Shown: positions 60,179 to 64,000 of the stretch, in pieces | How positions within the stretch are numbered: the first letter of the stretch is position 1 | Layout of the letters: the number at the start of each line of letters is the position of its first letter | Assembly (NCBI GenBank): GCA_032718565.1 | Contig: JAVGVS010000283.1 | Location: 399,791-463,790, forward strand | Reading direction: 5' to 3' | Source of the DNA: Distichodus sexfasciatus | Taxonomy: Eukaryota > Chordata > Actinopteri > Characiformes > Distichodontidae | Length of the DNA: 64,000 nt | The notes under the pieces: model-generated | What the model saw: only the letters and a program-made list of their open reading frames with translations | Database searches by the model: none | Told to the model about the DNA's origin: nothing | Position numbers and translations under genes: made by a program

Positions 60179-63100
60179 ATGGGCAAACTGCAAAGCAAGT
60201 TTCGCCGCCGCTCTGAGCTTTACAGGTTCAACTTTCACTCACACATACACCCACACACACATCTTTTATCTCTTCCTGTGAAACTGTCCAAGTTTTATTT
60301 TGAATTTCATTCCCATTTTAGGGCCAAAGAAGGGGCGGAGAGTGCTCTTGTTCCCCAGGTGGTGCAGTATGAACCCGCACACTCGGATGCAATTAATTGT
60401 GTCACCTCGCTCAACTCCGACCTGTGTGTGTCGGGAGGGAGTGACCAGGTGAGTGTGAAGAAAAGAAGGTGCGAAACGCTGGTTCGTTTATTTTTCACAT
60501 CTAAATTAAAACAATGTCTTTTTCAGTAAACCACATTGTGTAGTACTGTATATATGCGTATGTATGGAAGATTGCTTGTTATTCATTTTTTTCATTATGG
60601 TTTTATTAACACTGAAAAAGACATGCTTTTTGAGTTTTGGTCTTCCAAATGAAGGAATGATACACAGATTGTTAAAGTTCAGTTCATTGGTGCTAGAGTG
60701 TTTGGTCGGGGTAGTAATTTGTAAAAAATGAGCTGCAGTTAGTCAAGATGTCCAATTTATTATTATTTTTCAATATAAAACATTAAGCCGATATTAGTGT
60801 AAAATATGAATAGTGCAGTTCCACTGTCGTAATCACCAAATACCAACTCTAAAACGCATATAAGAAAATATAATATTTTACATTTGTGCCATTTTATAAG
60901 ACAGTTCCAAGTCAGTTCCTTAATCTAATAATGACAGGAACTTTCTCATTCCAAAAAATACTGTTCAGATTTAGAAATGCTATGAATTATGAAACACTGT
61001 TCTAGCTTCTGGATTATACCTGCATCTGCTCCACAATAAATATGGGTAGCTCTGATCTAGATCTGAAGTGTCTTCTAAACAATTAATTATCCATAAATTG
61101 CGATTCAATTTTTTTTACTAACCCATGGAAGTTTCGTCGTTTGTATTAAACTTTATATTGTGTTGACAGGCAGTTGTGGTGTATGACTGGAGAGCAGGGA
61201 AACCCTGCAGGTCGTTTCACGGCCACCACAAAGAAGTCACTAAGGTAAAGCTGGAATATGAATGTTCAGAATATCCATGTAATCATGTAATATTCATGTA
61301 ATTAGTCATAAATCTACTTCACATATGGTTAAAACTAAACTTACTCAGGAGGAGCTAAAATGTTGAATATATATATATACAAATAGATTATATTCAACAT
61401 TTTAGCTCCTCCTGAGTAAGTTTATATACAAATGTAAATGTATATACAAAATAAAAAAGTCAGCGATATAGTATATACAGCTTTGTGTTTTATTATGATA
61501 TTTGTAGATATTGGTATATTTGATATTAGATATTACACACATTGGCCAACTCAACCTGTTATTTTCTGCAATTATTTATTTGCGACTGGGATTGTTACCT
61601 ACATTACTTGTAACTGATCATTTTGGCATAATCAGTAATCTGGAGAAATGATGTCTGTTTAATCTAAACTCTCCCAAACCCTGGGGCTACAGGTATGATG
61701 CCATTCTATGTAAGCTGTATGAAAGTCGTTCAGCTAGGGGGCACTATAACTGTCATATTACTAACCGTACATCAGTATATTTGCTAATTGCAGCTATATT
61801 TTATGAAACAATTTTCCAATGCTTAACAAGAATGAAAAAAGTCTGCACAAAAAAAGTGGTACAGTTTTTTTTGACTTGCACATCATTCTTTTTTATTATT
61901 AATATTTTGTGTCTCTATCTAGCTGACTTGTTTTGTGGGCAGCACATGGATCTTCAGCGCTTCCCGCGATAAGAGTGTTATGATGTGGGACTTTGCGGGC
62001 GGCTCGGAACCAATCCAGACATTCAGGGGTCATGAGCTGGTCATCAACGGGGTCGCCGTTAGCCCAGGTCAGTTGATGATGTCCTTTTGGTTGTACATTT
62101 TCAAGCTTGACCCAAAAGTTATCATAGCACTTGATCTTTAATTGAAAGTTTTTTGGCATTTTCCAGAGGGCTCACAGCTGTGTACCGGCTCTCGAGACAA
62201 CTCCATGTGCCTGTGGGACATTGAAACAGGAGAATGTTTACATAAAAACACCATCTCGCGTAACCTGGTGAGAGCGACGTCTTTCTTCTTGCTTTGCAAA
62301 ATTCCTTGGCTCTTGAGATGATTGCCGACTTCATTAGTGTGGAAGTCTTTATCGTTCCAGTGTGACTTCCAAGTCTAAAGTTCTTCAAAATGGGTGTCAA
62401 AAATTGCTAGTTGGGGCAGTTGATAGCATAACGGTTAGCTGGTTGGCCCCATGATTGCAGGGTCGCCGATTCGAGTCTCAGACCGGTCAAGGTACCACTG
62501 AGGATTTGATCTTCCACTCTTTCTCAGGTAACTCATGTGTGCTGGGTGCCTAGAGGAACATCAATAGTTCAAACCTCCGAAGACAAAACCATCAGGTGAG
62601 ACTTGGGCCGTTAGATACCCGTCTTGAAACAGTCGTACCTCACCCCTTTGTGCCTAGTTGATTTCAACACTTTCACCCTGGGGCACTGACCTGGAAGGGT
62701 TCTGCTTCTTAGGGTGGGTTTGCAACGAAAGTTGTGGGTTGGTTTTAGAATGTGTGTTTGAATGTGTGTTTATTTTCAAGAGTGTGGGACAGTCGTACAT
62801 GGCAGGTGACCAACACTTTCCCGGCCAAGCAGTACATCCAGACACACTGCGACATCAGTCCTAACGGCAACCACCTGCTCTCAAGCAGCAACGGCTTTGG
62901 AGGGCAGGGCTGTGAGGCCACGGTATGTGTGTGTGTTTGATATGGGCGAACATATTCTTGAGGGGGACTTAAGTTTATTGTGTGTATCTATTGATAATAA
63001 TAATGTGACTGCTGTGTGTGTACATGTATGTTCACGTACAGTGTGTGTTGGTGTGTATATATGTGTGTGTGTGTGTGTAGCTGTGGGATCTGAGGCAGCC

Positions 63101-63671
63101 AGGCTGTAAGGTGGTGGAGTACAGGGGTCACCTCCAGTCCACCGCCTGCTGCGTCTTCATCCCTCCTGTTATCGGTTCGCCGGCCCTCGTAGCCTCGTCC
63201 TCGTACGACAGTTCTGTCAAGATCTGGGAGCAGAACAGTGGAGGTAACACACACACTTTCACTTTTACACTCTTGGTTAAATAACCCCATGGCTGGCCCC
63301 TAACCCAAACGTGGTTTAGAGAAAAAGTAAGATCAAGGGACTCCAAAATCTGAATAATTTAGATCATTTTTAAAGTTTTTGAACAACTGAACCCAGGTGA
63401 CAAAAAACTTCTATTATGATATTATCGTCTTGCGTAGTCCTATGAAAAAGAACATTGTTTTCCCTTGATTTAACTTTCTAAAATGAATTAATTGAGTTTT
63501 CTCTGTCTAGCGTGTCTCTACACTCTTTCCCTGGACGGCTCGGGCCCGCTGGTGTCGTTGGCGCCGTGTGACTCCAGCAGCCTCCTGTGTGCCAGCTTCA
63601 ACACAGGCCTCCACCAGCTCCACCTGACACAGGGAGGGACGCCCAGCCTCAGGGAGGTGGCACGCTTCTGA
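60179..63671 (+). CDS. WDR31: WD repeat-containing protein 31
   Basis: Nine exons: 60179-60225, 60322-60448, 61170-61244, 61923-62067, 62167-62267, 62528-62595, 62781-62922, 63081-63243, 63511-63671; 342 aa (human 367). The start MGKLQSK is conserved in the family and fits an N-myristoylation site (Gly2 with Ser6). WD-type blades seen: AHSDAINCVTSL-SGGSDQAVVVYDW; HHKEVTKL-SASRDKSVMMWDF; GHELVINGVAVSP-TGSRDNSMCLWDI; VTHVCWVP-QTSEDKTIRVWDS; the NGFGGQGCEATLWDLRQ block; and SSSYDSSVKIWE-GACLYTLSLDGSGPLVSL. A beta-propeller scaffold. Family knowledge: WDR31 acts at the ciliary base with ELMOD and RP2 proteins to regulate intraflagellar transport. The X-box upstream fits a ciliary gene. The acceptor of exon 8 is preceded by a GT repeat in place of a pyrimidine tract. 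Confidence 0.97.
61336..61424. repeat. perfect 36-bp inverted repeat, 17-nt spacer, in WDR31 intron 3
   Basis: Arms 61336-61371 and 61389-61424 are exact reverse complements over 36 bp (the left arm begins 'taaacttactcaggagga'). The 17-bp AT-rich spacer is at 61372-61388. The RNA would form a long uninterrupted hairpin in the intron. Not explained by simple sequence. Confidence 0.95.
62410..62505 (+). repeat. tRNA-derived SINE in WDR31 intron 5
   Basis: Pol III A box TAGCATAACGG (62424-62434) and B box GATTCGAGTCT (62468-62478), 33 bp apart as in tRNAs. They are followed by 'gaccggtcaaggtaccactg'. Best-preserved copy of the family also seen at 42341 and 14487. The 3' half lacks a tRNA acceptor stem, so it is not a tRNA gene. 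Confidence 0.7.
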
Positions 63672-64000
63672 TGCTACGGCAGCGGCTAACGCCTAACTGC
63701 CAATGCTAACTCACTGCCTCGGGGAAGAGAGAGATGCAGTCCGTCAAGACACCAGAGCTTGACGCAATGCTTAAACTCAGGGCTCTCAATGAGCATTAAC
63801 ACTGTGAACACAAAAGAGGGTCAATATAAACCCAAACCGGTTGATCTACTGTCTTGCAGTCTGGTGCGACCTTAACCCAAAGTTTCTAGCGCATGAGTCC
63901 CATACCTTCGAAAAAAATGCAGAGAAATGAGTCTAATTCAAGTGCCTCAATTCATTTTGACCAGATAATGGCATTTTCGTACAGCTACGGGACATTCTTG
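63672..64000 (+). other. WDR31: start of WDR31 3' UTR
   Basis: Sequence after the WDR31 stop. No polyadenylation signal is seen before the window ends, and no other gene begins here. Confidence 0.5.

Noticed and set aside
1..64000. CRISPR array, prophage, integron or other prokaryotic system
   Set aside because: The tandem repeats have no regular unique spacers, all genes have introns, and every protein belongs to a vertebrate family.

Overview
This is a piece of a vertebrate nuclear chromosome, almost certainly from a ray-finned (teleost) fish; I cannot name the species. The evidence is many small exons with GT-AG introns, proteins close to vertebrate families, dense CA/GT microsatellites, tRNA-derived SINE copies and small foldback DNA transposons. 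There are no bacterial, viral or CRISPR features, and I found no new multi-gene system. The window is ordinary genic chromosome with some unusual local structures.

Layout: (1) 1-6909, repeat-rich upstream DNA with possible 5' exons or promoter. (2) ATOSB (FAM214B), + strand, 6910-10947, with a long 3' UTR to about 12.8 kb. (3) RANBP1, + strand, 13157-17737, with a CRE-containing promoter. (4) 17.7-21.6 kb, intergenic DNA plus the 5' part of GOLGA3. (5) GOLGA3 (golgin-160), + strand, 23 coding exons, 21687-33755. (6) 33.8-38.1 kb, intergenic. (7) ANKLE2, + strand, 39108-44745, with a promoter near 37.7-38.2 kb and a 3' UTR to about 45.6 kb. (8) PGAM5, - strand, 52379-48693. (9) POLI, + strand, 53458-57756, head-to-head with PGAM5. 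(10) WDR31, + strand, 60179-63671, with an RFX-like X-box upstream.

I assembled every gene by hand from splice sites and checked that the phase is kept at each junction. Predicted lengths are ATOSB 603, RANBP1 218, GOLGA3 1483, ANKLE2 at least 933, PGAM5 293, POLI 683 and WDR31 342 aa. GOLGA3-ANKLE2-PGAM5 is the block found on human 12q24.33, with the same relative orientations. The flanking genes come from other human chromosomes, so the window joins several syntenic blocks. The genes do not form one pathway: Golgi structure, nuclear envelope/Ran cycle (RANBP1, ANKLE2), a mitochondrial phosphatase, translesion DNA synthesis, cilia and a nuclear regulator.

The most notable non-coding structures are a perfect 36-bp inverted repeat in a WDR31 intron, a foldback element in the ATOSB 3' UTR, long-TIR MITEs in PGAM5 intron 1 and GOLGA3 intron 1, a hAT-type MITE with a near-intact target duplication, several decayed minisatellites, a GC-AG intron in RANBP1, and PCNA-binding-like motifs in POLI, one of them at the extreme C-terminus.
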